Positions 34,005-42,479 of a stretch of DNA of 64,000 nucleotides are shown here, one piece after another. The first letter of the stretch is position 1. The number at the start of each line of letters is the position of its first letter. A program made the position numbers and the translations under genes. The notes beneath the pieces are model-generated. The model was not told where the DNA came from, did not search any database, and saw nothing but the letters and a program-made list of their open reading frames with translations. Origin of the DNA: Glycomyces terrestris (lineage in GTDB: Bacteria > Actinomycetota > Actinomycetes > Mycobacteriales > Micromonosporaceae); the NCBI RefSeq assembly GCF_003933745.1, contig NZ_RSEB01000003.1:62001-126000 (forward strand). Direction: 5' to 3'.

Positions 34005-35092
34005 GCGAGCGTCCTCGGCGGCTGGCCCGCGGTCTTGAGCAGGGCGTTGAAGCGGTCGATCGCGAGGTGCTCGTCGGGGAAGAGCCGCACTTCGAGCGCG
34101 AGGTCCACGATCTGGCCGAGGTGCGCGATCGAGCGCGCTGACTCCAGGCCGCCGACCATCTTGAAGTGGTCCTGGTAGCCCGAGAGCCACGCCAGGAACA
34201 CCACGCCGGTCTTGTAGTTGAACGTCGGCGCCTCGAACACCTTGCGCGCCAAGGGCACCGTCGGGTCGAGGAGCGCGTGGAAGCCGGCCACGTCGCCCTC
34301 GTCGAGGCGCTTGGCGGCCTGCGAGGCGAGGGGCGCGAGCGGGTCGAAGATCCCCAGGAGCGCGTCGGAGTGCCCGAACTCGTCCCCGGCGATGAGCCGC
34401 GGGTAGTTGAAGTCGTCGCCGGTGTAGCAGCGCACGCCCTCGGGGAGCCTGCGGCGCAGGGCGATCTCGGCCTCGGCGTCGAGGAGGCTCATCTTGATTC
34501 CGTCCACCTTGGACGCGTTCTCGGCGATGATCTCCACGAACACGTCCGCGGCCGCCTCGAGGTCCGAGGAGCCCCAGTAGCCCTCGAGCGCCGGGTCGAA
34601 CATCGGGCCGAGCCAGTGCAGGATCGCCTTGCCGCTCACCTCGCCGAGGAGCTCCGCGTACAGCGCCTTGTACTCGTCGGCGCCCTTCGCGCTCGCGGCG
34701 AGGGCCCGGGAGCACATGAGGATCGTGCCCGCGCCGGCGTCCTCGACGACGGCGAGCTGCTCCAGGTAGGCCGCGCGGATGTCGTCGATCGCGGCGGGCC
34801 CGGCGCCGAGCTGGTCGGTGCCGACGCCGCACGCGAGGAGGTCGTCGGGCCCGGCGGCCTCCGCGGAGCGGCGGATGAGCTGCTTGGTGGCCTCCCAGTC
34901 GAGGCCCATGCCGCGCTGGGCGGTGTCCATGGCGTCGGCGACGCCGAGGCCGAGGTCCCACAGGTGGCGCCGGAAGCCGATGGTGGCGTCCCAGTCGACC
35001 GCGGCGGGGCGGCCGGGCCCGTTGTCGGCGAGCGGGTCGGCGACGACGTGCGCGGCGGAGTAGATGACGCGGGACGTGAACTCGCGGGTCAC
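34001..35092 (-). CDS. DUF993 family protein (class I aldolase-like)
   Basis: 363 residues. Matches actinobacterial DUF993 proteins, which have a dihydrodipicolinate synthase-like TIM barrel. Landmarks: GLGVADAMDTAQRGMGLDW, KAILHWLGPMFDPALEGYWGS, KVDGIKMSLLDAEAE with a candidate Schiff-base Lys, and GDDFNYPRLIAGDEFGHSDALLGIFDP. Probably a lyase or aldolase acting between the oxidoreductase and the isomerase in the same operon (inference). The GTG start overlaps the upstream stop by four bases. Confidence 0.82.
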   Translation of the reverse strand: MTREFTSRVIYSAAHVVADPLADNGPGRPAAVDWDATIGFRRHLWDLGLGVADAMDTAQRGMGLDWEATKQLIRRSAEAAGPDDLLACGVGTDQLGAGPAAIDDIRAAYLEQLAVVEDAGAGTILMCSRALAASAKGADEYKALYAELLGEVSGKAILHWLGPMFDPALEGYWGSSDLEAAADVFVEIIAENASKVDGIKMSLLDAEAEIALRRRLPEGVRCYTGDDFNYPRLIAGDEFGHSDALLGIFDPLAPLASQAAKRLDEGDVAGFHALLDPTVPLARKVFEAPTFNYKTGVVFLAWLSGYQDHFKMVGGLESARSIAHLGQIVDLALEVRLFPDEHLAIDRFNALLKTAGQPPRTLA

Positions 35093-36246
35093 AGGACCAG
35101 CTCCTCAAGCTCGATGCGGCGGCCTTCGCGGGCCGAGCGGTAGCCGGCCTCGGCGAGCTGCACGCCGCGGGCGGCGGCCAGGAAGTCGTGGTGCCACGGC
35201 TCGTCGTCCACCACGTGGCGGAGGAACTCCTCCCACTGGAGCTTGAAGCCGTTGTCGAACACCTCGTTGTCGGGCACCTCGTGCCACTGCTGCCGGAAGG
35301 GGATCGGCTGGTCGATGTCGGGGTTCCAGACCGGCTTGGGGGTGTGGACGCGGTGCTGGGCGCGGGCCTTGCGCAGGCCGGCGATCGCGGAGCCCTCGGT
35401 GCCGTCGACGTGGAACTCGACGAGCTCCTCGCGGTCGACGCGGGTGGCCCAGGAGGAGTTCATCTGGACGATGGTGCCGTCGGCGAGCTCGAAGATCGCG
35501 TAGGCGGCGTCGTCGGCGGTCGCGGTGTAGGGCCGGCCGTGCTCGTCGAAGCGCTCGGGGATGTGGGTGACGACCTGCGCGGTGACCGACGCGATCGGGG
35601 AGCCGAACGTGCCTTCGAGCAGGTAGGACCAGTGGGGGAACATGTCGAGGACCATGCCGCCGCCGTCCTCGGCGCGGTAGTTCCAGGAGGGGCGCTGGGC
35701 CTCCTGCCAGTCGCCCTCGAAGACCCAGTAGCCGAACTCGCCGCGCACGGACAGGACCCGGCCGAAGAAGCGGGCGTCGACCAGGCGCTTGAGCTTGCGC
35801 AGGCCCGGCAGGTAGAGCTTGTCGGCGACGGCGCCGTTCTTGACGCCGGCGTCGCGGGCGGTGCGGGCCAGGGAGAGGGCGTCCTCCAGGCTGGTCGCGA
35901 TCGGCTTCTCGGTGTACACGTGCTTGCCGGCCTTGACGGCGGCGTTGACGGCGGCGAGGCGGTGCTGCGTGGTGAGCGCGTCGAAGTAGACGTCGACCGA
36001 CTCGTCGTTCAGGGCCTCGTCGAGGCTGGTCGTGTACCTGTCGAGGCCGTGCCGCTCCGCGACCGCGGCGAGCTTGTCGGCGCTGCGGCCGACCAGGGTG
36101 AGCTCGGGCCAGATGACGCCGCCGTCGGCCCGGGGGACGCCGCCCTGCTCGCGGATGGCCAGGAGCGACCGCACCAGGTGCTGGCGGTAGCCCATGCGCC
36201 CGGTCACCCCGTTGAGGGCGATGCCGACGGTGATTCTCTCTGCCAT
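35089..36246 (-). CDS. Gfo/Idh/MocA family oxidoreductase
   Basis: 385 residues. The N-terminal Rossmann region begins GIALNGVTGRMGYRQHLVRS, then the family motif KAGKHVYTEKPIATSLEDAL with the catalytic-region Lys-Pro. C-terminal alpha/beta domain with GGGMVLDMFPHW. An NAD(P)-dependent sugar or inositol dehydrogenase. The ATG at 36246 has GGAG eight bases upstream; an earlier ATG at 36273 is less likely. It heads the DUF993/isomerase operon, behind a LacI-type operator. Confidence 0.9.
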   Translation of the reverse strand: MAERITVGIALNGVTGRMGYRQHLVRSLLAIREQGGVPRADGGVIWPELTLVGRSADKLAAVAERHGLDRYTTSLDEALNDESVDVYFDALTTQHRLAAVNAAVKAGKHVYTEKPIATSLEDALSLARTARDAGVKNGAVADKLYLPGLRKLKRLVDARFFGRVLSVRGEFGYWVFEGDWQEAQRPSWNYRAEDGGGMVLDMFPHWSYLLEGTFGSPIASVTAQVVTHIPERFDEHGRPYTATADDAAYAIFELADGTIVQMNSSWATRVDREELVEFHVDGTEGSAIAGLRKARAQHRVHTPKPVWNPDIDQPIPFRQQWHEVPDNEVFDNGFKLQWEEFLRHVVDDEPWHHDFLAAARGVQLAEAGYRSAREGRRIELEELVL

Positions 36247-36267
36247 AGGGATCTGCTCCAGACGTTT

Positions 36268-36283
36268 AGGCAAGCGCTTTCAT
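36268..36283. promoter_or_regulatory. LacI-family operator upstream of Gfo/Idh operon
   Basis: GGCAAGCGCTTTCATA contains the AAGCGCTT core palindrome (36272-36279) typical of LacI/GalR regulators. A partial second site TTTGAAAGCGGT lies about 50 bases further upstream (36319-36330). The region is AT-richer than its surroundings, as expected for a promoter. Confidence 0.65.
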
Positions 36284-36381
36284 ACAGTCTTGTGAAGCAT
36301 ACAGCAATCACGGTCCCATTTGAAAGCGGTCTCTACACAGATTTACACAAGTCGATGCACCGCGTCCAGACGCCGGCCACG

Positions 36382-36417
36382 GCGAAGGCCCCGGTCCGGG
36401 CGGACCGGGGCCTTCGC
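36382..36417. terminator. hairpin terminator downstream of the 120-residue gene
   Basis: Perfect 16-bp arms (36382-36397, 36402-36417) with loop GGGC, nine bases after the stop of the minus-strand gene at 36426. Confidence 0.75.
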
Positions 36418-36425
36418 GCGCGCTG

Positions 36426-36788
36426 CTAGAGGTACTGCTCGCTGATGTCGGTGACCTCTTCGGCCGGGGCCCAGATCTGGTACACCCCGTTGTCGTACGG
36501 CTCCAGGCCGAGCGCGCGCGCCGTGTCGGCGCGCCCGCCCCGGTACTCCAGCCGGTACCAGTCGCCGGAGGCGCCCAGCAGCAGGAACGGCTCCCCGCGC
36601 CAGGTGCACACCGTGCGCACGTAGAAGAAGTCCTCGAGCTCGCCGATCGGCACGCCGCGGCGGTAGCGCCCCTCGGCGACCTGCACGAAGCCGTCGCCGC
36701 CGGTCGGCGAGTAGAGCCGCACGTGGGCCCCGTCGGGGCTGGAGTCGTACTCGGCGCCCTTCCAGCGGGCGATGTATCCGTCGCGCAT
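36426..36788 (-). CDS. hypothetical protein paired with SseB-like protein
   Basis: 120 residues. A small beta-rich, aromatic protein (IARWKGAEYDSSPDGAHVRLYSP, YFYVRTVCTWRGEPFLLLG region, GVYQIWAPAEEVTD). No signal or membrane segment. Family not recognised. The ATG overlaps the stop of the large SseB-like gene by one base (TGATG), so the two are probably co-produced and may interact (inference). Confidence 0.75.
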   Translation of the reverse strand: MRDGYIARWKGAEYDSSPDGAHVRLYSPTGGDGFVQVAEGRYRRGVPIGELEDFFYVRTVCTWRGEPFLLLGASGDWYRLEYRGGRADTARALGLEPYDNGVYQIWAPAEEVTDISEQYL

Positions 36789-39181
36789 CAGGCGTCCTTC
36801 CATTCGCCGGTGCGGTGGTCGAGGACGGACGCCGCCCGGTCCTCGGGCGCGGGCCGCACCAGGTCGTAGTGGCCGTCGGCGTCGCCCCAGGCGTCCCCGA
36901 GCGCGCTGTCGTAGCCGCCGGCGGCGCCGTAGCCGAACGCCTCGCCCATCGGGCCGGCCGGGGGCGGGCCGTCGGCCTGCGGCGCGGACGGCAGCGCCGG
37001 GACGGCGGGCGCCTCGATCGCGGCGGGAGTGCCGAACGCGCCGTCGACCGGGGTCCACTCGCGCGTGTCGGAGTCGTACACGGCGATCTCGGCGACCTCG
37101 CCGCGCGAGTCGATCCGGAGGATCTTCGCGCCGTGCGGGAGCCGCACCGAGTCGACCTTGTGCTCGGGGATGCGCTCGTCGGGCGACTCCGAGGGCGCGA
37201 AGCCGTCGCCGCGGAACGGGCCGGGCTCGACGACGGTGCCGCCGCGCGACTGCGCGGTCGCGAAGTCGTTCCCGCCCAGCGCGACCGGGTACAGGTCGGT
37301 GCGGTAGCCGATCCAGCGGAGCACGTGCACCGAGTCGTCGGTGGGGCTGAAGTCCTCGCTCGAGCGGATGAGCCCGAGCGCGAGGTACAGCTGCGCGGGC
37401 GTGCGCAGGTGGTCCACGGCCTCGACCGGGTGCACGAAGCCGCCGACGCGGTCGTAGCCGCGCTCGAGGTAGAACGGCACCTGGTGGTGCGGGATCGTCT
37501 TCTGCCACTGGATCGGCTGCACGCGGTGCGCGGGCGAGGCCGCGCGCGCGGCGGCGGCCTGGCGCTGCTCCATCTCGCGCGCGAACACGAGCAGGTCCTT
37601 CGCCTCGGCCCACTTCAGCAGCGGCTCGATCTCGGGGCCGGACATGTTCGCGCCGACCTCGGTGCCGGGGTTGACGTAGAGCGCGTAGTCGGGGCTCGGC
37701 CAGTGCTGGATGAGCCACCCGAACGGGACGGTCGTGTGCGGGGTGTCCGCGCCGGCGCGCTCGGCCATGCGGGCCTCGGTGGTGTACACCGTGATCCCGA
37801 TGTTGCCGTCGACGACGTCGCTGGCCCAGCGGAACGCCGGGTCGCCCACCCGCAGGTGCGCGGCCTCGGGGTCGCCGATCGGCAGGATCACGCTGGCGCA
37901 CAGCAGGGTCTGGAGGAAGCCGGCGGTGTCGCCCTTCGAGGCGGCGTCGGCCAGGAGCGGCTCGGCGTCCTCGCCGGCGAGCTCGACCGGCTGCGCGGCG
38001 GGCCGGGCCCGCACGGGCTCGGGCTCGGCGGCCCCGCGGCGGCCGAACGCGCTCGACATCGACGCGAACGACTCGGCGGTGCGCGGCGGCTCCTCGTGCG
38101 AGGCGGGCGTGCCGAACGCGTCGCCGGAGGAGAACGACTCCGGGTACGCGGCGGGCGCGGGCTCGCGGGTCGGCAGCGTCGTCGGGTCCGGCTGCTGGTC
38201 GCGGAGCCAGTCCGGCGCGTCGGGCCACTGGTCCTGCGGCGAGGGCCAGTTCGGCTCGGCCGGGAACGACTGCGGCTGGGAGGTCGCGAACCCCTGCGGC
38301 TGCGAGGGGCCGTAGCTCTGCTGCGGCGAGTCCATGGCCGGCGGCGGGGAGCCGAAGCCTTGCGGCTGCGACCCGAAGCCCTGCGGCTGCGAGAAGCTCC
38401 GCGGCTGGGACCCGAAGCCCTGCGGCTGCGAGCCGAAGCCCTGGGGCTGGGACGTGAAGTCCTGCGGCTGGGACTGGAACCGGCCGCTGAAGCCCTCCGG
38501 CTCGGCGTCCTCGCGCGGCGGCTGCCGCAGCGGCAGGCCCGCCTGCGTGGTGCCGGCGATGGTCGACTTCCCGGAGGACCCGTTCAGGTCCGAGGAGCGG
38601 CGCGGCGCGGGCGGCACGTCGGGGACGGGCGGCGGCGGGGGCATGAAGCTCTCGCGCGGCGCGGCCGCGGGCGGCGGCGCGAGCGGGTTCGCGAACGGGT
38701 CCTGGCCCTCGTTGAACGGGTCGGTGCGGGTCGCGGACGCGAAGCGGTCGTCGCGGTACGGCTCGGCGGGAGCCGGGGCCGGATCGGACGGCACGGTCGT
38801 CATGCCCTGGGCGACCTGGGAGACGAACCACGCCGGCAGGTAGCCCTCGATCGGGAGGCCGGGGTTGACCGCGAGCCACCACTCCTCGTCGGGCCACGCC
38901 TCGGCGAGCGACTGGAACGTCACGCGCCGCGACGATCCGGCGTTGTCGCGCAGGCACACCTGGAGCGCCGACTCGGAGGTGAAGGCGAGGATGTGGGTGC
39001 GGTCGTCCGTGGTCCACGTGGCCCACGTGTCCGCGCCCGTGCCGTTGACCCCCTCATAGGACAGTGGGAGCACGAGTTCGATCTGCGCCAGGATGCGGAA
39101 GTATCCGTCCTGGTCCTCGGCTCGCAGCGCTTCTCTGAGGCGGTGCTCGATCTCGTTACTCGGTTCCCACATCGATCCCAC
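36788..39181 (-). CDS. SseB-domain protein with Gln/Pro/Gly repeat linker
   Basis: 797 residues. An N-terminal SseB-like domain (about 8-125; VLPLSYEGV, HILAFTSESAL, WWLAVNPGLPIEGYLP) is followed by a long Pro/Gln-rich disordered region (about 130-385) with SQPQGFG-type repeats. A second SseB-like domain follows (about 385-510; ILPIGDP, ITVYTTEARMAE, YALYVNPGTEVGANM), then a third folded region and an acidic tail. SseB N-terminal domains occur in type III and actinobacterial type VII-related proteins, role unclear. ATG at 39172 is an alternative start. It is divergent from the mycosin gene. Confidence 0.82.
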   Translation of the reverse strand: MGSMWEPSNEIEHRLREALRAEDQDGYFRILAQIELVLPLSYEGVNGTGADTWATWTTDDRTHILAFTSESALQVCLRDNAGSSRRVTFQSLAEAWPDEEWWLAVNPGLPIEGYLPAWFVSQVAQGMTTVPSDPAPAPAEPYRDDRFASATRTDPFNEGQDPFANPLAPPPAAAPRESFMPPPPPVPDVPPAPRRSSDLNGSSGKSTIAGTTQAGLPLRQPPREDAEPEGFSGRFQSQPQDFTSQPQGFGSQPQGFGSQPRSFSQPQGFGSQPQGFGSPPPAMDSPQQSYGPSQPQGFATSQPQSFPAEPNWPSPQDQWPDAPDWLRDQQPDPTTLPTREPAPAAYPESFSSGDAFGTPASHEEPPRTAESFASMSSAFGRRGAAEPEPVRARPAAQPVELAGEDAEPLLADAASKGDTAGFLQTLLCASVILPIGDPEAAHLRVGDPAFRWASDVVDGNIGITVYTTEARMAERAGADTPHTTVPFGWLIQHWPSPDYALYVNPGTEVGANMSGPEIEPLLKWAEAKDLLVFAREMEQRQAAAARAASPAHRVQPIQWQKTIPHHQVPFYLERGYDRVGGFVHPVEAVDHLRTPAQLYLALGLIRSSEDFSPTDDSVHVLRWIGYRTDLYPVALGGNDFATAQSRGGTVVEPGPFRGDGFAPSESPDERIPEHKVDSVRLPHGAKILRIDSRGEVAEIAVYDSDTREWTPVDGAFGTPAAIEAPAVPALPSAPQADGPPPAGPMGEAFGYGAAGGYDSALGDAWGDADGHYDLVRPAPEDRAASVLDHRTGEWKDA
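38350..38490 (-). repeat. coding repeats for SQPQGFG heptapeptides
   Basis: About six consecutive 21-base units coding variants of Ser-Gln-Pro-Gln-Gly-Phe-Gly (QDF, RSF variants included) inside the SseB-like gene. A Gln/Gly/Phe-rich linker of this kind may be elastic or phase-separating. Confidence 0.8.
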
Positions 39182-39370
39182 TCAGCCCTTCCCCCCTACC
39201 GGTCTTGGATGGGGCGGTGTCGAGCGAACGCGGCGTCCCCTCGCGATGGTCACCGTAACGCGAGGGCGTTGTCAAGCTTCGTTCAGTAGGCTGACAATAA
39301 CGAAATCATAAAGGCGAACGCGTGTCATTCCCACGCTGTGGGCCTGCCGCTGTGTAACGATCCGGCTCTG

Positions 39371-40489
39371 ATGGGGAACCGCGCTGCTCGATACGTGATG
39401 GCCTGCGTCTGCTCGACGCTGTTGGCGCTCTTGCTGTCCGCGCCCGCCGGGGCCGCCTCGCCGGTCCCGTGGCACGTCGCCGCGGCCGGGGCGCCGCCGG
39501 CCTGGGCCACCGCGGCCGGCGCGGGGGTCGTCGTCGCCGTGATCGACTCCGGCGTCGACGCCGACCACCCCGACCTCGCCGGCGCGGTCCTCCCCGGCCG
39601 CAGCTACGTCGACGCCGACCCCGGCGCCGAGCCGCGGCTCCTCGCCTTCGGCTCGGACGAGGACCCGGTCTACGAGCGGGCCTTCGGCCAGGCCGACCCG
39701 GTCGGCCACGGCACCGCCGTCGCGAGCCTCATCGCGGGCCGCCCCGGCGGGGGCGTCCCGGGCGTCGCCCCCGAGGCCGAGATCCTGCCGGTCCGCGTCC
39801 TCGACGACGAGAACCGCTACCACGACTCGGCGATGGTCGGCGCGGCCGTCCGCTGGGCCGTCGACAACGGCGCCGACGTGATCAACCTGTCCCTCGGCGG
39901 CCACTACGACTCGACCCCGTTCGCGGAGGCGATCGCCTACGCCGAGCACCACGACGTGGTCGTGGTCGCCTGCACCGGGAACCAGGAGCGCGGCGGCGCA
40001 GAGGAAGAGGTGTGGTTCCCCGCCCGCATCGGCACCGTCCTCGCGGTCACCGGCACCGACCGCGACGGGGAGCGCTGGGACACCGCGGTCGCCGGCGAGG
40101 GCACCGACCTGGCCGCGCCGGGCGCCGAGCTCACCGCCGCCGACGCCCGCGGCGGGCACAAGACCGTCACCGGCACCTCGTTCGCCTCCGCGATCGTCTC
40201 CGGCGCGGCGGCCCTGGTCCGCTCCGCGCACCCCGAGTGGTCCGCGGCGCAGGTGCGCCGGGCCCTCGTCGCGACCGCGGCCCCGGGGGGCGCCGACCTC
40301 GGCGCGGGCGTCGTCGACGCGGGCGCGGCCGTCGCCGCCGACGTCTCGGTCACCGAGGCCCCCGAACCGGTGCCGGCGGTGTGGAGCGCTGCGGCCACCG
40401 CCGCGGGCGGCGGCCTGCTGGGACTCGGCGCGCTGCTGCTGCGAGGCCGCAGGCGCTTCGCCGACCGCCCGCGTACCATGGCGGGGTGA
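39371..40489 (+). CDS. mycP: mycosin-type S8 serine protease (type VII secretion-associated)
   Basis: 372 residues from the ATG at 39371; a GTG at 39338 gives a longer form. Signal peptide about 1-30 (ending APAGAAS). Subtilisin triad: [14 protein letters not shown] (Asp), [13 protein letters not shown] (His), [16 protein letters not shown] (Ser), with the oxyanion region CTGNQ. A C-terminal membrane helix ([17 protein letters not shown]) and basic tail anchor it, as in mycosins that process ESX substrates. No ESX core genes adjoin it. The stop overlaps the nth GTG by three bases. Confidence 0.9.
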   Translation: MGNRAARYVMACVCSTLLALLLSAPAGAASPVPWHVAAAGAPPAWATAAGAGVVVAVIDSGVDADHPDLAGAVLPGRSYVDADPGAEPRLLAFGSDEDPVYERAFGQADPVGHGTAVASLIAGRPGGGVPGVAPEAEILPVRVLDDENRYHDSAMVGAAVRWAVDNGADVINLSLGGHYDSTPFAEAIAYAEHHDVVVVACTGNQERGGAEEEVWFPARIGTVLAVTGTDRDGERWDTAVAGEGTDLAAPGAELTAADARGGHKTVTGTSFASAIVSGAAALVRSAHPEWSAAQVRRALVATAAPGGADLGAGVVDAGAAVAADVSVTEAPEPVPAVWSAAATAAGGGLLGLGALLLRGRRRFADRPRTMAG

Positions 40490-41250
40490 CCGCCGCCGAC
40501 GCCAAGAAGGGCAAAGAGAGCGAACTGGCCAAGAAGCGCCGGGCCCGCACCGTCGACCGGCTCCTCGCCGCGGCCCACCCCGACGCCCACTGCGAGCTCG
40601 ACTACTCGAACCCGCTCGAACTGGCCGTCGCCACGATCCTCTCGGCCCAGTGCACCGACGTCCGCGTCAACCTCACCACCCCGGCCCTGTTCGCGAAGTA
40701 CCGCGACGCGGCCGACTACGCCGACGCGAACCCCGAGGAGGTCGAGGAGATCATCCGGCCGACCGGGTTCTACCGCAACAAGGCCCGCTCGATCATCGGC
40801 CTCGGCAAGGCCCTCGTCGCCGACCACGGCGGCGCCCTCCCGCAGGGCATGGACGAGCTCGTGAAGCTCCCCGGGATCGGCCGCAAGACCGCGAACGTCA
40901 TCCGCGGCAACGCCTTCGGCGTCCCCGGCATCACCGTCGACACCCACATGATCCGGATCACCAACCGGCTGGGGCTCGTCGACGGCAAGGACCCGGTGAA
41001 GCTCGAGTTCCAGCTCCAGAAGCTCATCGAGCCCCGCGAGTGGACCATGTTCTCCCACCGGATCATCTTCCACGGCCGCCGCGTCTGCATCGCCCGCAAG
41101 CCCGCGTGCGGCGCGTGCACGCTCGCGGCCCACTGCCCGTCCTACGGCGAGGGCCCCACCGACCCGGCCGAGGCCGCGAAGCTCCTCAAGGGCGACAACG
41201 TGGACGAGCTCATCCGGCTCGCCGGTATCGAGCGCGCGGTGGGCGCGTGA
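40486..41250 (+). CDS. nth: endonuclease III
   Basis: 254 residues. DNA glycosylase/AP lyase that removes oxidised pyrimidines. Helix-hairpin-helix [15 protein letters not shown] with the catalytic Lys, then the catalytic Asp in [15 protein letters not shown]. The [4Fe-4S] cluster is C-x6-C-x2-C-x5-C ([17 protein letters not shown]). The start is the GTG at 40486, overlapping the mycosin stop. Order nth-tlpA-nudix-marP matches Rv3674c-Rv3671c. Confidence 0.96.
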   Translation: MTAADAKKGKESELAKKRRARTVDRLLAAAHPDAHCELDYSNPLELAVATILSAQCTDVRVNLTTPALFAKYRDAADYADANPEEVEEIIRPTGFYRNKARSIIGLGKALVADHGGALPQGMDELVKLPGIGRKTANVIRGNAFGVPGITVDTHMIRITNRLGLVDGKDPVKLEFQLQKLIEPREWTMFSHRIIFHGRRVCIARKPACGACTLAAHCPSYGEGPTDPAEAAKLLKGDNVDELIRLAGIERAVGA

Positions 41251-41801
41251 AGCGGCTCCTCGCGGTCCTCCCGCTCCTGCTCCTGTCGGCCTGCGGCCCC
41301 TCCGCCGCCGAGACCGAGACCCCGCGCGACGCCGCGGCGCCGACCTGGTCCGTCGCCTGCACCCCCGGCACCGCCCCCCTCGACGGCGTCGGCGACCTCG
41401 AACTCGACTGCCTCGGCGACGGCGCGGCGACCCCCGTCGGCGCCGCCGGGAAGCCGCTCGTGGTCGTCCTGTGGGCCAGCTGGTGCGTCCCGTGCCAGGC
41501 CGAGGCCCCCGAGATCGAGGCGTTCTTCCAGGCCAACGGCGCCCAGGTGGACGTCCTCGGGGTCGACACCGCCGACACCGACGACGCCGGCCGCTGGTTC
41601 GCCGACGACTTCGGCATGACCTTCCCGTCCGTGGCCGACCCCGACGAGCGGGTCCGCGTCGGCATCGGCGTCCCGGCCCTGCCCGGCATCGCGCTGGTGC
41701 GCCCGGACGGCACCGTCGCGCAGCTCATCGTCGAGCCGGGCGTGACGACCGCGAGCCTCACCGAGGCCGCCGAGGCCGCGTTCGGACTGGAGCTCGCGTG
41801 A
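41247..41801 (+). CDS. TlpA-like thioredoxin-fold lipoprotein
   Basis: 184 residues. Signal peptide ends in lipobox LLSAC (about residue 16). Thioredoxin fold with active site [11 protein letters not shown] and the cis-Pro segment [12 protein letters not shown] membrane-anchored thiol reductant or cytochrome c maturation/disulfide factor, equivalent in position to Rv3673c. GTG start overlaps the nth stop; four-base overlap with the next gene. Confidence 0.9.
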   Translation: MKRLLAVLPLLLLSACGPSAAETETPRDAAAPTWSVACTPGTAPLDGVGDLELDCLGDGAATPVGAAGKPLVVVLWASWCVPCQAEAPEIEAFFQANGAQVDVLGVDTADTDDAGRWFADDFGMTFPSVADPDERVRVGIGVPALPGIALVRPDGTVAQLIVEPGVTTASLTEAAEAAFGLELA

Positions 41802-42451
41802 GCGGGGACCACCCCTCCTGGTGGGGCCCGCTCCTCAAGGCCGCCGCCGAAGCCGAGGGGCCCACCGCCGAGCGCGTCATCGAAGGCCACCTGCGCCCGT
41901 ACGCCGAGGAGCGCGCCCGGTCCGCCGCGGTCCTGGTCCTGCTGTGCGAGAGCGACGGCGGCCCCTCGGTCCTGCTCCAGCAGCGCGCCGCGACCCTGCG
42001 CCACCATCCCGGCGAGGTCGCGTTCCCCGGCGGCGCGGCCGACCCCGGCGACGCCGACGCGGCCGCCACCGCCCTGCGCGAGGCCGCCGAGGAGCTCGCG
42101 GTCGACCCCGCCTCCGTCGCCGTCGGCGCGGCCCTCCCGCCCCTGTGGATCCCCGTGTCCGGCTTCGCGGTCACGCCCGTGCTCGCCCTGTGGCGGCGCC
42201 CGCACACCGTCGCCCCGCAGGCCGAGTCCGAGGTCGCCGCCGCCCACCAGGTGCCGCTGCCGGTCCTCGCCGACCCGGCCTCCCGCGGCACCGTCGCCTA
42301 CCCGTCCGGCCGCAGCGGCCCCGGGTTCCAGGTCACAGGCGTACCCCTGATTTGGGGGTTCACCGCCGGGGTACTGTCGTGGCTACTGGACCTGGGCGGC
42401 TGGTCCCGCCCCTGGGACCGCGGCCGCATGATGGAACTCGAAGGGCGCTAG
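41798..42451 (+). CDS. NUDIX hydrolase (CoA pyrophosphatase-like)
   Basis: 217 residues. A CoA-diphosphatase-type Nudix box: HHPGEVAFPGGAADPGD followed by TALREAAEEL with the catalytic REAAEE. The preceding sequence AAVLVLL and the LLQQRAATLRHHPGEVAFPGG block are typical of YeaB/NudL proteins, which hydrolyse CoA and related diphosphates. Position equals Rv3672c. Start is the GTG at 41798 in a GTGA overlap. Confidence 0.9.
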   Translation: MSGDHPSWWGPLLKAAAEAEGPTAERVIEGHLRPYAEERARSAAVLVLLCESDGGPSVLLQQRAATLRHHPGEVAFPGGAADPGDADAAATALREAAEELAVDPASVAVGAALPPLWIPVSGFAVTPVLALWRRPHTVAPQAESEVAAAHQVPLPVLADPASRGTVAYPSGRSGPGFQVTGVPLIWGFTAGVLSWLLDLGGWSRPWDRGRMMELEGR

Positions 42452-42479
42452 CGGCTTTCAACCGAGTGCGGGGGTGGCG

